From Mariniblastus sp. (GTDB lineage Bacteria > Planctomycetota > Planctomycetia > Pirellulales > Pirellulaceae): 64,000 nt of DNA. Under the pieces are notes generated by a model. It ran no database searches and was not told the DNA's origin. It saw only the letters and a list, made by a program, of their open reading frames with translations. The translations under genes were made by a program, and so were the position numbers. Positions 8,065 to 17,913 of the stretch are shown one piece after another; the first letter of the stretch is position 1, and each line of letters begins with the position of its first letter. Where the stretch lies: assembly GCA_011523945.1 (NCBI GenBank), contig WTFU01000140.1, positions 1 to 64,000 on the forward strand. Direction: 5' to 3'.

Positions 8065-8124
8065 TCATAGCCGCTTGCGTCTGATTGGAATTGGAACGCT
8101 GTGATTGAAAGATGAAAGAATCGA

Positions 8125-9495
8125 ATGTATTTGCAAATTTTGTGTCCCAGTTGTGGCAACAAGTTAACGGTGCGCGAGGAGTTGAGTGGGCGTAAGTGTG
8201 GTTGTCCGCACTGCAAAAAGACGATTCAGATTCCCACACTCGCGGGTCGCGAAAATCAACAGTCGTCTCAGTCATCTGCCGCAGAGCAGGGCGGGATTCA
8301 AATTGACACCAAACGCAAGAGAACTAGTTCGGGCACGGCTGCATCAGGCGCTTCGGCCAACAAGTTGAAGGGAAGTTCTCATTCCGTTGAGGACAGCACA
8401 AATGTTGGGATGGTTCTGAGCGGATTGATTGGCGTTGGGACGACTCTTTTGTTTTACGGAATTCTGTTGCCGTTACATCAATTTAAATGGACCGAGTTGT
8501 TCTGGGATCGCGGCTGGGTTCCATACGTGACCGTGCTTTTGACTTTTTGGTCATTCTCAATTTTATTTTTAAAATGGCGGAAGCTGAAATTACAAAGGCG
8601 GGCGATGCTGCTTGATGTCCTGCCGATGGAGCTGTCCGAGGAAATCACATTTGAAACGCTCGATCGATTTCTCGCCCACATCGCTAAACTGCCAGTGGAC
8701 GGGCAAAGTTTTCTCATTAATCGCGTGGTCCGTGGGATAGAGCATTTTCGTGTTCGCAAAAGTACTTCTGAAACCGTCACGATGCTTGGCTCCCAGTCTG
8801 ATATTGATGCCAACAATGTTCTGGGAAGTTATACGCTTGTAAAAGTATTTATTTGGGCACTTCCGATCATGGGATTTATTGGAACCGTGATTGGCGTGAG
8901 TACCGCGATTGCCGGGTTGGCCGGCAGTCTTGAAAACGCCTCGGATGTGTCGGCGATTAAGGGTGCATTAAATAATGTTTTTGCCGGCCTTGGGACGGCA
9001 TTCGATACAACGCTTCTCGCGTTGGTTTTGAGCTTAATGGTGAAAGTTCCTTGCTCCGCGTTACAAAAAAGCGAGGAAGATCTTATCACGTGGGTCGATG
9101 AGTATTGTAATGAAAATCTCCTCAAACGGCTTAATGACCGTCGCGAGGGAGGCGCGCAACGTAGCGGGATGGGAACAAGCGGTGTCGATCCGAATGTGAT
9201 CCGCGATGTATTTTCCGCGGCGATGAGCGTTTACCATGATCAGTGGAATAAACAGGTAACTGAAATGAACCAAGCCTCCCGCGAACTGCAGAAATCATTT
9301 ACAGCTATCTCGGCGAATACCAGCAAGCTGCAGATTGAATCCTTGCAGTCCGGTAAAGCTTTGCAGAAACACTTTGCCGGTTTGGAGCGAGGACTTGCTG
9401 AATTGAGCGGAGTGCTTGAAAAACTTGGCGCTCAGCAAGTGGTGGTTCAGCAGGTTCCCGCGAAACAGCGTGGTTGGTTTGGTGCCCGGCGTTAG
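8125..9495 (+). CDS. Zinc-ribbon MotA/TolQ/ExbB-family proton channel protein
   Basis: The 456-residue protein begins with a zinc ribbon (C7xxC10, C27xxC30) and a Ser-rich linker to about residue 90. Transmembrane helices follow near 95-117 and 131-150. The MotA/TolQ/ExbB channel domain spans about 235-320, with helices near 238-266 (containing PIMGFIGTVIGVSTAI, the family's channel signature) and 287-309. The C-terminal 120 residues look coiled-coil (repeated Q/L/S heptads around 370-440). Relatives form pentameric proton channels that use the proton gradient to drive envelope work with ExbD/TolR/MotB partners. The next two genes encode such partners. The cytoplasmic zinc ribbon and long tail are unusual for ExbB. 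It is first of an apparent operon to 17813. Confidence 0.82.
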   Translation: MYLQILCPSCGNKLTVREELSGRKCGCPHCKKTIQIPTLAGRENQQSSQSSAAEQGGIQIDTKRKRTSSGTAASGASANKLKGSSHSVEDSTNVGMVLSGLIGVGTTLLFYGILLPLHQFKWTELFWDRGWVPYVTVLLTFWSFSILFLKWRKLKLQRRAMLLDVLPMELSEEITFETLDRFLAHIAKLPVDGQSFLINRVVRGIEHFRVRKSTSETVTMLGSQSDIDANNVLGSYTLVKVFIWALPIMGFIGTVIGVSTAIAGLAGSLENASDVSAIKGALNNVFAGLGTAFDTTLLALVLSLMVKVPCSALQKSEEDLITWVDEYCNENLLKRLNDRREGGAQRSGMGTSGVDPNVIRDVFSAAMSVYHDQWNKQVTEMNQASRELQKSFTAISANTSKLQIESLQSGKALQKHFAGLERGLAELSGVLEKLGAQQVVVQQVPAKQRGWFGARR

Positions 9496-9564
9496 AGAAG
9501 GCGTTGGTCGAAAAAGTTAGTCAGGCAAAACAGTTTCATCATAGATTGATACGAGAGGGAGAAG

Positions 9565-10365
9565 ATGGGAAGGCGTCAGGAGAGCGGTGATAACGATGTT
9601 TCCCTCTTTCCATTTCTAAGTATTCTCGCTTGTATCATTGGTGTTTTGACATTGATGATTTCGACTTTAGCTCTATCCCAAATGGATACTGAGGCCGTGG
9701 TTGCTGCAGAAGCCTACGAAAAGCTGGAAGAAGATCTTGTCGCGAGCGAGACTGAAATCAATGATTTAACGCAGCAAATACAGGCAGAGTCTGGAAAGAC
9801 GGAGGCAGCGAGAAAGAAAAGTGAGTTGCTAAAGCTCAAGCGAGAAAATGCTGAGACTCTGGAACTGTTTTTAGTTGCTCGGGAAGAGGCGACCCGATTA
9901 GAAGCAAAAATTGATCCCGAGGCGACTGAACTTCAGCAGGAATCGCTGCAAATGTTGGCCGCGGATTTAAAAACTTATCAAGAGCAAGTCGCTCAATTTA
10001 AAAAAGAGCTGGCCAACCGGGAACTCCCACCCGAAGAAGGTGAATTTTCTGTTTTGCCTGGAGGGAGTGGCATTGGTGTAGTTCCGAGATTTATCGAATG
10101 TACCTCGAATGAAATAGTGCTTCACCATTTAGCTCAACCTCTACGCGTTCGCGTCAATGCGATCGAGACCGATAAAGAACTTCTAAAATTATTAAACGAG
10201 GTTGCAGGAACGACAGGAGGAAAGGTCATTTTTTTAGTTCGTGAAGACGGCGTTTTAGTTTATCGACGGGCAAAGCGTTTTGTTGATTCGTTGGAAGTAG
10301 AAAATGGCAAATTGCCTGTCTTGGGGCAGGGGCGGATTAATCTTCAGTTTTTTCGGGGAAAATAG
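9565..10365 (+). CDS. ExbD/TolR-like single-span protein, lacking the membrane Asp
   Basis: The 266-residue protein has a short cytoplasmic N-terminus and one transmembrane helix at about 14-38 (SLFPFLSILACIIGVLTLM). A long coiled coil spans about 45-145, and a compact alpha/beta domain follows from about 160 to the end (a TolR/ExbD-like periplasmic domain by position). In ExbD/TolR the helix begins PLLD, with an essential Asp; here the aligned motif is PFLS, with Ser19 in that place. It starts with ATG after a strong GAGGGAGAAG site, 69 bases after the channel gene, and its stop lies two bases before the next ATG. It is inferred to be a non-protonatable stator partner. I do not recognise a named family. 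Confidence 0.7.
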   Translation: MGRRQESGDNDVSLFPFLSILACIIGVLTLMISTLALSQMDTEAVVAAEAYEKLEEDLVASETEINDLTQQIQAESGKTEAARKKSELLKLKRENAETLELFLVAREEATRLEAKIDPEATELQQESLQMLAADLKTYQEQVAQFKKELANRELPPEEGEFSVLPGGSGIGVVPRFIECTSNEIVLHHLAQPLRVRVNAIETDKELLKLLNEVAGTTGGKVIFLVREDGVLVYRRAKRFVDSLEVENGKLPVLGQGRINLQFFRGK

Positions 10366-10367
10366 TC

Positions 10368-11483
10368 ATGCGTCGAAAAAATGGAAGTGACGACGAAGGT
10401 GCGATGGACTCGCTCCTTGATACGATGACAAATGTCGTGGGTATTTTGGTGATTGTACTGGTCGTGACCCAGTTGGGCGTCGGGGATGCGGTTAGTCGAA
10501 TCACCGATTCAATTAAGGTTGACCCGGAAGAATTTGAGGCTAAGAAAAATAAATTAGTAACACTGCAGGAAACGCAGGTTCGATTGAAATCGGAAGTCGC
10601 TCAGCTAAAAAAAGAAGTCGGCGAGGATGAAGCTCAGGTTAGCTTGGAACTTGAGCAACTTAAAAAAAAGCACAGCGAAGAATTGCTTGATCTTGCGAAT
10701 TTAAAAAAGAAGAATCTTTCAGTCAAAACTGCCATCAAGCAAGCGGAGTCAGAGAAGATTAAGCGGCAAGAGATCGAAGCTGAAATAAAAAAAACGCTTG
10801 ATGAGGTGGCCAGCTTAAAAGCCAAATTAGATCAAACTCCTGAACGAGAAGTGTTACCCGGTCGAGAGATGCGATTGCCCGATCCCCGACCAGCGCCACC
10901 CGGTTTAGTGCCGTTTCGATTCATTTGCTACAACAATCGAATTTATCCATTCAATGATTTTTCGACACTGCATAAGATCGCCAATGAGAGAGCCAAGAGT
11001 CTCAAAGGCAGAATACGAAGTGATCCGGTAAAAGGAATAGATCCAGATCGTTTCATTAAAGATTTTTCGAGATCGCCAATTCGGAACAAGAACGTAGAGT
11101 TGACGGTAACAAAACACCCGGATAGAAGACCACGAATTTCATTTACACCGCTGGAACGCGGAGGGGCTTCGGTGCGCGATGTAGATCGAAAGGGGACGCG
11201 ATTTAATAAGGACCTGGCAGCGCTTGATCCTTCTCGCTATTACCTTGAATTCTGGGTATGCGGGGATAGCTATGATGTTTACATGAGCGCGCGAGCGAAA
11301 GCGGAGGCGTTAAATTTAGCGGTGGGATGGCTGCCACAGCCAACGGGGTGGAAGTATACCAACGTACTACAGGGCGTTCTTCTTGGGCCGGCACCAAAGC
11401 CAGTCGTGGCCGAGAAAAAGCCGCCGGTCGTGGCCCCGGCCAAACCAGCGCCGCCAAAGAAACCTGCCAATGTGATCGACTGA
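10368..11483 (+). CDS. ExbD/TolR-like single-span protein with the membrane Asp
   Basis: The 371-residue protein has the same plan as its neighbour: a short acidic N-terminus, one helix (about 19-38), a coiled coil (about 45-160), an extracytoplasmic domain and a Pro/Ala/Lys-rich tail after about 345. The helix starts MDSLLDTMTNVVGILV, and Asp18 sits where ExbD/TolR/MotB carry the proton-accepting Asp. It follows the previous gene with a two-base gap, so the two are surely cotranslated. Together with the ExbB-like protein they would make a proton-driven stator with two different single-span subunits. What the complex moves is unknown. A poorly characterised planctomycete membrane family is the alternative reading. 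Confidence 0.72.
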   Translation: MRRKNGSDDEGAMDSLLDTMTNVVGILVIVLVVTQLGVGDAVSRITDSIKVDPEEFEAKKNKLVTLQETQVRLKSEVAQLKKEVGEDEAQVSLELEQLKKKHSEELLDLANLKKKNLSVKTAIKQAESEKIKRQEIEAEIKKTLDEVASLKAKLDQTPEREVLPGREMRLPDPRPAPPGLVPFRFICYNNRIYPFNDFSTLHKIANERAKSLKGRIRSDPVKGIDPDRFIKDFSRSPIRNKNVELTVTKHPDRRPRISFTPLERGGASVRDVDRKGTRFNKDLAALDPSRYYLEFWVCGDSYDVYMSARAKAEALNLAVGWLPQPTGWKYTNVLQGVLLGPAPKPVVAEKKPPVVAPAKPAPPKKPANVID

Positions 11484-11741
11484 ATGCCGGCTTGGGGTAT
11501 TGTGATTCGGCGTTATTATCTTGATTGTGCCGGGGACGGTTTTTGTTCCCCAGGAATGCTGTCGCGATTGTTGGACGCTCCAAAGTAAGCGGCAAGTAAA
11601 GTGAGTGTAAGAAATGTGTTTTAACGTTGATTATTAACGTTGCACGCTTGAATGTCGTTGTATCGCTTTGATTATTAAACGATAGTTCCTTTATCTTAAT
11701 CGCGACTCCGCACTGAACATTTCACTCAGGAAGATGACGGC
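11484..11741. other. Intergenic spacer before the giant membrane protein gene
   Basis: A spacer of 258 bases. It contains TTAACGTT-GATTA-TTAACGTT at about 11621-11641, two identical self-complementary octamers in tandem that could be an operator or a small hairpin, and a related TGATTATTAAACG nearby. No gene is seen. A CAGGAAG ribosome site precedes the ATG at 11742. Confidence 0.4.
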
Positions 11742-14700
11742 ATGGGATATCTGCTCGTAGCTGGCTGGCTAGTTTTGGTTCATATGCTTGCTCTCTTGTA
11801 CGTGATGAAAGTATCTGCGAGCGATTCCAGCAAGGAAAATTCCAATCAGGACAGCAAGGGTGTTAATGGGAGAGAGCGGTTTATTCGGGACTTGGCCGCT
11901 TGCAAGCGATTTGCTGATTATCTTCGATGGTCCGAAGAAATCAGTGTTGATCAATATAGACTCATTCGAAATCTTCTTGGCAAAACGGAAAGCAAGGGAT
12001 TCCGTTCGACTGCTGCGCCGAGTTCCACTTCTCCAGGTTCTAATCCAACTCCTCGCGACAAGAATTTGAGCGCGTTAGCTGTGGCTGAGGTCATCGCGAA
12101 GCCAGCCTCGATAGATAAACCCAAGGTCGTTACACCGAAATCGCCTGCCCAACCGGCTCCTGTGCCGACACCTAATCCGGCTTCCAAGGTCCCGCCTATT
12201 AAAAAGAAAGATCAATCAAGTGAATCTGCGCAGGTCGTGCCTCAAAGCTTGCCGAAGAAAGTAGCAAAACCTGCGCCCTGGGATTTGCCTGATCCACCCA
12301 AACGTGAACCACGCCGGACCTTCTCCGAAGTGATGTCTACGTTTATGCAAGAAAAGAATATGCGTTGGGGTGAACTTGCCAGTGGGATTATGATCGTCTT
12401 AAGTGCGGTTGGGTTGGTCGTAAGTCTTCGTGAAACATTGGAGAATACGATCCCGTACTTCTCGGCGTTGTTGTTTATGTTGATAACCGCGGCAATTCAT
12501 GGCGCGGGAATATATACGCTAAAAAAATGGAAACTGCGCAACACAAGTCGCGGAACACTGGTGATAGGCTTGTTGCTTGTGCCAATTAACTTTGTGATGG
12601 CTTGTGTATTATCAGATCACCGGCCTTTGAGTGATCCGTGGTTTTGGATAGCGGTCGTTACCGGAGCCAGTGTCTTTTCATTAATCACTTGGTATTCGAG
12701 TAAGGCTTTAATGCGTCGTGGCAATCAACCGATGTTTATTGCCGTCCTGGGGTGTGGTTTAGGCACACTGTTTTTAAATCGGACGATTGACCTGGAACTA
12801 CCGATGATATTTTCGGCTTTCCTCACGCTTCCGATACTGGCAAGTTTTTTAGTCGGTTCTTGTACATTTGACCATCGTCAGTGGGATCGTCGCCATTGGA
12901 CAATTAGTGCGCAAAACCGTTTGTGGTTGTTTTTTGGAATCGCATTTGCATCGGCCGTATCTGCTCTCTCGATCGGTATTTATCGATCTGAATTGATTTT
13001 CGAGCGAGTTTTGATTTTTGCACCGACTCTGTCAATTATCTTTTTGACGATGTTTCACTTTGGTGCCCGGATGCATGAGGCAACGGTTGCAAGGTGTAAG
13101 GGATTGCATTCCAGCGATAGCGAGTCAGTTCCTTTGTATGGGTTGTCGGTAAAAATACTCGGTGCTCTTTTGCTGGGGATTTTGCTGCTGAGTTCATTTT
13201 CCAATCCGACGATTTTTCTCTTGAATTCGCTTTTGGTGGCGACTGGTTTTTTGTGGATCATCGTTAGGGAGCAAACTCCCCAGTGGTTACCCTTTTCCTA
13301 TGCTCTGTTTGCGGCGTCTGCCGTGGTTGGTGTCAACTTATTTTTTGGGACATTTGCTTGGGAAGAAACAGTCCCGCTGCCGGTGTTTATCAATCAAGTA
13401 GTGAATGGAGTGACAGGGCTGCTATTGCTGTTACTCGGTGCCTGCGTTGGTGCTGCCAACATTGCGATGAGGCGACTCTTTCCCGGGATCTCCGATCCTG
13501 ACTTTATTAAACGGGGCTGGTTGACGGGTGCCGGAGTCTTCTCGGTGGGATTGGTCTGTGCTTTGGTTGCCAGTTTCATACATCGCGAAAGCGGTTTCGA
13601 TACCGGAATTGCCAGCGGCCTTCTCATCTTGGCCGCAGGCGGACTACTGGCAATTACTTTTCGAGCGAATGATAGTGAATTGGCAATGAAATGGCAGTTG
13701 CCGGTCGTAAGCGTGTTATTGGGGATCGGTGCGTTTGTCCATTTGATTATCTGGGATCATACGTTCGAGCGGATGGTTCCAGTCGCATTTGTGTCGCCAC
13801 TGTTACCGTGGCTCATTATTGCAGTTTTAGTCTCGGTTTTAATGACGGCACTGTCCTGGGGGATGTCTTTGCGTCTCCGGTCGGAATCTGAAAGCAAAAC
13901 TGTCGTTACCTGGTTGTTCGTTGCCGGGATTTGTGTGCTGATTTATTCTTTCGGTGCTGCGGCTTTGATGCAGTCAAGTGAGAAAGTTAGGGGAACGGGA
14001 TTCGCTTTAACTGCATTTCTGAATTGGTTTGCCATCAGTGTAGTGCTTCGACGAATCGGTTCCAGCTTGTTGCGATCGGCTTCGATTCCTGTTTTTATCG
14101 GCGGTGTTTTCGCGGTCTTTATCTTCCTCTACGAATTCGGTCCCGGTTGGCTCGGTATTCCTCAAAACGGGACGACCGACGATTGGTTTGCGATTTCGGC
14201 TGGATTTCTTTTTTATTGGGTTGTTTGGACAATAACAACAACGGTGACTTCACGCTGGTCGTCATGGCATTGGTTGAGTCAAAATAATTGGAGCGTCGTA
14301 AACTTTTTTCTTTATGGCCTAATTGTTGCGATTGTTACCATGGCACTAGATGGCGTCATTTTCGGAATAGGCCAAGAGCTGAATGCTGGGATGGAAGAGC
14401 CTGTATGGGCTGGCGGGGAGAGCTTCTTTTGGTTGTTTGTGGCATTCGGCACCGCAGTTATTTCCGTTTTCGTTGGGCTCGTTATTCGCCCGCAGCCGAT
14501 TGGTGGTTTGTTCGCGATTCTGCTCTGGTTCCTCGGGTGGGCACTAGTGTCAGTGAATTTTATTGAAAGTATTTCAGTTGCATCTGCGGTGCGTTGGTTA
14601 CTCGCCGTCGGTGGTATGACCCTCTCCGCATTGATTGCTGTCCGAAAACCGTTGCTGCCGATCTGGGCGTCAACGCGTAATGCGCTATCTTTGTCTGGCA

Positions 14701-17700
14701 GATCGTTTTTTGGGAAAGCCAGCGCGAGGGCGCTCATTAATGTCTCACTCGCTGTAAGTTCTTTGGCAGTTCTTTGGATTTCAACGATCGTATTTTACAA
14801 ACTGATCTTGGCTCAATCTTCGCTTTCGGGCCCCGTCGCCGGTTCGCTGTTCGCGCGTTTAATACCGGAGGTGTCTTATGGTGTTCCCGTTCTGTTGGTT
14901 GTTTTGACGTTTTTAGTCTATGCCGTCAGCGAGAGCAGGCCGTTATTGGCGACGATCGGTTCATCAGTCTTTCAATATCTGATTTTACTGGCCCTGGTCT
15001 TGATTGTATTTGCAGATGACTTTGGGCTTGCGTCAGATCGATTCATTAACCTCTTGTTGGCCGTTTCAGTTGGAATGACAGGTTATGGCGTGATCTGGTA
15101 TTTTTTGCGAAACAGTATAGATGTCAATTTGAAGAATCCGCAGATTGGTGGTTGGCTCACTCACGGTGCTCAGTTTAGCCAACTCAAAATACATGTTTTG
15201 GTGAATGGATTATTGATTTCATGTCTCGCGGGAACGGTAATTCTCAATGTCTTCCTCAATCCAGAGGAGGTACAGATGTGGATCAATCGGATCGGTGGAT
15301 GGGGAGGTGTCGTTGCCTGTTTATTATTTGCAGTTTTGGCATTTTTTGTTTACCAGATAGCCGAAGTGAAAAAGCTTGGCGTTCGGACAACACTTTGGTT
15401 CACCGGACTAATGGGAACTGTGGTACTTGGCCTATTCGTAGCGATCCTTGATCGACATCTCATGCTTGAGCCTTGGGTTGCATTTCACGTGATCAGTTTT
15501 GGATTTGTGGCAATCCATTTGATTCAAGTTAGCTATTTAGGGTGGGTTGCTGGAAACCTGGAAATTGACGCCCATGAGTTAAAAAAAGATTTGTTTGATT
15601 ATCAGTTTTCAATTGTACAGCCCATTTATTTGACGGCTGGACTTGCGATGGCATTTTTGATGAAGGGGGTTTGGGGGGATGCGGGGCAGCCGGCAGTCTA
15701 TTACAGCTATCTTGGAGCCATTGGATTAATATCTGTCTGTGTTACTCAGGTAGGATGGGTGCTACGATTTGGCCTCAACGGATTTGCTTCTTTGGCAATT
15801 GCGTTGATTGGGGTGGGAGGGGGCGCTCGTGATCAAGCCCTCACCTCACTGATAAGGGATGGGTGGCTTATAAATCTGGCGGCTGTCGTTTCGATCCTGT
15901 TTGCAATTTCATGGACAGGTTACTATTTGGCTCAACGCCGAAGAATTACGTTGCCTAAATATTTTTTAATCATGCCGCGTTGTGTCATGGGGGGTAGCCT
16001 GGCATGGATTGTTTTTGCCAGTTTGCTCTCGTTTTTGTCGAGTGTGACTTTTGGCACGAGCGGTGGTTGGCTAAATAATCCAATGGGGTGTTTCGTTCTT
16101 TTCAGTTTTTTTGGATTGGCGTTGACTTCGGTTTGGAATGATCGCGCTGTTTTACAAACGTTCGTGTTTTACTTGTTTTCAATTGCAGTTGGATTGACAA
16201 TTTCCACATTGATTCCATATGATTTCTCGCCAGTCCCTTCGGTTGCAGTGCAGTTATTATTTGGGAGTTTACTGGTCACTTTTTGGTCAGTGTTTTGGGT
16301 CAAGCGGGCATCAATTTTGAAAATGTTTGCTCCCAATGACTCATCTCAAGCGAACAAGCTGGAGAATTCCCTCGCGCATGAGTTACCTATTTGTAACTTA
16401 ATATTTGGAAGCCTGTTGTTCTTGGTATCGCTTTTGATCATCGGAACTTTCGGTGAGCGGGCAGTTCGTTATCTGGCGGTTTTCACTCCATTTTCACTTG
16501 CTATTGCGACGGGTGTTCAAGCGAACCAGACGACGAGAAGGTATTTGCAAAAATTGTCCATTGCTTTTGTCACGATTGGCGTGATATTTCTCGCCTTGGC
16601 AGACTTATCACCGGAGCAAATGTATTCGCCGTTCAGCCATGCGATGGTGCGCATTCTAATTGTCTTGTCCGTTTCCATGTTTGTTTATGGATTTTTGGTG
16701 ACCCGATGGGTGCGCGAGGGAGACACCTGGCTTGAATCTTTAAAGACAATGTCGGTGGTAACCTGTGGGTTGGCACTAGTTGCTTTAATTATGGTGCTTA
16801 GCGAGGAATACTTGCTTGCAGTCAGCGGAGGTGCGGGACAACTGTTGCTGGCGGAAAGTATTGTCGTCGCAGTGGTCGTTGGTGCCATGATTGTTGGCCT
16901 GCTGACTATTGCCGTCAGGCCTCAACAAGATCCGTTCTCTCTGACACTCGAAGGCCGGATGGGATATGTCTATGCCGCCGAGTTGTGCGTTGCCCTTTTA
17001 GTTCTCCATATCAGTTTAAGCATGCCATGGTTGCTTGATCTTGGTTTACGAGAATATTGGCCTTATATCACCATGGCGATTTGTTTCGGTGGAGTGGGAG
17101 TGGCTGAGTTGCTCAAAAAACGAAAATTACAAGTGTTATCGGTTCCACTGTTCAATACCGTTGCGATTTTTCCAGTGGTGATTGCGCTCGTACTGTTTGC
17201 GATCGACAACTCCGCGGACAAAGCCACGGTATTTTTCATGGTTGGCATGATTTATGTCGTGATAAGCGTAATTAATCAGTCGATTCTCAGTGCCGCGTTG
17301 GGAGTTGTTTTTGGGAATTTCGCGTTATGGATTTTCTTTAATCAGTTTGGTTTCTCACTGGTCGACAACCCGCAGCTTTGGTTAATTCCGCCAGCGATTT
17401 CGACTTTAATTGCGGCTCAACTGTATTCGAGTCGGATGCCAAAAAGCCAGTTGGAATTAATTCGCTACGTCTGCATCGCGGTAATTTATGTTAGCTCGAC
17501 GATGGAAATCTTTATCGCGGGAATTGGTGAGAGTCTTGCTCCTCCGATCATCCTTGCTGTTTTGTCTTTAGCCGGAATTGTGGTTGGAATGGTCCTGCAA
17601 ACGAAGGCCTTCCTCTACTTTGGAACAGTCTTTTTGTTCATGTCGATGGTGAGTATGGTAGCGCATGCACAGCAAGCGTTGGGGCATGTTTGGCCTTGGT

Positions 17701-17813
17701 GGGCCTTTGGTATCGGAACTGGACTTGCAATTCTGGTATTGTTCGGGGTGATTGAGAAACACAAGAATGAGCTTGTTGCGACGGAAGACACTTCCGAAGA
17801 CGGTGACGCTTAA
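11742..17813 (+). CDS. Giant polytopic membrane protein of unknown function (2023 aa)
   Basis: One continuous frame of 2023 residues. An N-terminal helix (about 3-24) is followed by a soluble stretch with a Pro/Ala/Lys-rich linker (about 85-200) ending in PKREPRRTFSEVMSTFMQ. From about 208 to 2005 there is almost uninterrupted hydrophobic helix after helix, by eye some dozens of transmembrane segments, with short charged loops and an acidic C-terminal tail. No transporter, glycosyltransferase or sensor motif was recognised. Many repeated stretches suggest growth by internal duplication. It lies on the same strand as the ExbB/ExbD-like genes, 258 bases after them, so it may be the membrane partner of that proton channel; this is inference. 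A CAGGAAG site precedes the ATG. Confidence 0.7.
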   Translation: MGYLLVAGWLVLVHMLALLYVMKVSASDSSKENSNQDSKGVNGRERFIRDLAACKRFADYLRWSEEISVDQYRLIRNLLGKTESKGFRSTAAPSSTSPGSNPTPRDKNLSALAVAEVIAKPASIDKPKVVTPKSPAQPAPVPTPNPASKVPPIKKKDQSSESAQVVPQSLPKKVAKPAPWDLPDPPKREPRRTFSEVMSTFMQEKNMRWGELASGIMIVLSAVGLVVSLRETLENTIPYFSALLFMLITAAIHGAGIYTLKKWKLRNTSRGTLVIGLLLVPINFVMACVLSDHRPLSDPWFWIAVVTGASVFSLITWYSSKALMRRGNQPMFIAVLGCGLGTLFLNRTIDLELPMIFSAFLTLPILASFLVGSCTFDHRQWDRRHWTISAQNRLWLFFGIAFASAVSALSIGIYRSELIFERVLIFAPTLSIIFLTMFHFGARMHEATVARCKGLHSSDSESVPLYGLSVKILGALLLGILLLSSFSNPTIFLLNSLLVATGFLWIIVREQTPQWLPFSYALFAASAVVGVNLFFGTFAWEETVPLPVFINQVVNGVTGLLLLLLGACVGAANIAMRRLFPGISDPDFIKRGWLTGAGVFSVGLVCALVASFIHRESGFDTGIASGLLILAAGGLLAITFRANDSELAMKWQLPVVSVLLGIGAFVHLIIWDHTFERMVPVAFVSPLLPWLIIAVLVSVLMTALSWGMSLRLRSESESKTVVTWLFVAGICVLIYSFGAAALMQSSEKVRGTGFALTAFLNWFAISVVLRRIGSSLLRSASIPVFIGGVFAVFIFLYEFGPGWLGIPQNGTTDDWFAISAGFLFYWVVWTITTTVTSRWSSWHWLSQNNWSVVNFFLYGLIVAIVTMALDGVIFGIGQELNAGMEEPVWAGGESFFWLFVAFGTAVISVFVGLVIRPQPIGGLFAILLWFLGWALVSVNFIESISVASAVRWLLAVGGMTLSALIAVRKPLLPIWASTRNALSLSGRSFFGKASARALINVSLAVSSLAVLWISTIVFYKLILAQSSLSGPVAGSLFARLIPEVSYGVPVLLVVLTFLVYAVSESRPLLATIGSSVFQYLILLALVLIVFADDFGLASDRFINLLLAVSVGMTGYGVIWYFLRNSIDVNLKNPQIGGWLTHGAQFSQLKIHVLVNGLLISCLAGTVILNVFLNPEEVQMWINRIGGWGGVVACLLFAVLAFFVYQIAEVKKLGVRTTLWFTGLMGTVVLGLFVAILDRHLMLEPWVAFHVISFGFVAIHLIQVSYLGWVAGNLEIDAHELKKDLFDYQFSIVQPIYLTAGLAMAFLMKGVWGDAGQPAVYYSYLGAIGLISVCVTQVGWVLRFGLNGFASLAIALIGVGGGARDQALTSLIRDGWLINLAAVVSILFAISWTGYYLAQRRRITLPKYFLIMPRCVMGGSLAWIVFASLLSFLSSVTFGTSGGWLNNPMGCFVLFSFFGLALTSVWNDRAVLQTFVFYLFSIAVGLTISTLIPYDFSPVPSVAVQLLFGSLLVTFWSVFWVKRASILKMFAPNDSSQANKLENSLAHELPICNLIFGSLLFLVSLLIIGTFGERAVRYLAVFTPFSLAIATGVQANQTTRRYLQKLSIAFVTIGVIFLALADLSPEQMYSPFSHAMVRILIVLSVSMFVYGFLVTRWVREGDTWLESLKTMSVVTCGLALVALIMVLSEEYLLAVSGGAGQLLLAESIVVAVVVGAMIVGLLTIAVRPQQDPFSLTLEGRMGYVYAAELCVALLVLHISLSMPWLLDLGLREYWPYITMAICFGGVGVAELLKKRKLQVLSVPLFNTVAIFPVVIALVLFAIDNSADKATVFFMVGMIYVVISVINQSILSAALGVVFGNFALWIFFNQFGFSLVDNPQLWLIPPAISTLIAAQLYSSRMPKSQLELIRYVCIAVIYVSSTMEIFIAGIGESLAPPIILAVLSLAGIVVGMVLQTKAFLYFGTVFLFMSMVSMVAHAQQALGHVWPWWAFGIGTGLAILVLFGVIEKHKNELVATEDTSEDGDA

Positions 17814-17913
17814 ACGTCTGAAGATCATTCATTCGATCAGTTCGACTTAGTTCTCGGCTATGAGAAAGCTGGGCACCGGATGCCTTGTCAAAAGCTGTGA
17901 TGAGTACGCCGGT

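Larger units (their letters stand above)
7284..8124. other. Long intergenic region between divergent cysH and the ExbB-like operon
   Basis: About 840 bases separate the divergent genes. I see no full-length protein gene. It holds a 16-bp AT palindrome (7476-7491), a repeated short block (7424-7453 and 7664-7690), stem-forming sequence at 7681-7740 and a 59-codon open stretch without a good start on the minus strand (7885-8064). These are listed separately. Promoters for both operons must lie here, but I cannot place a -35/-10 pair with confidence. Confidence 0.6.
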
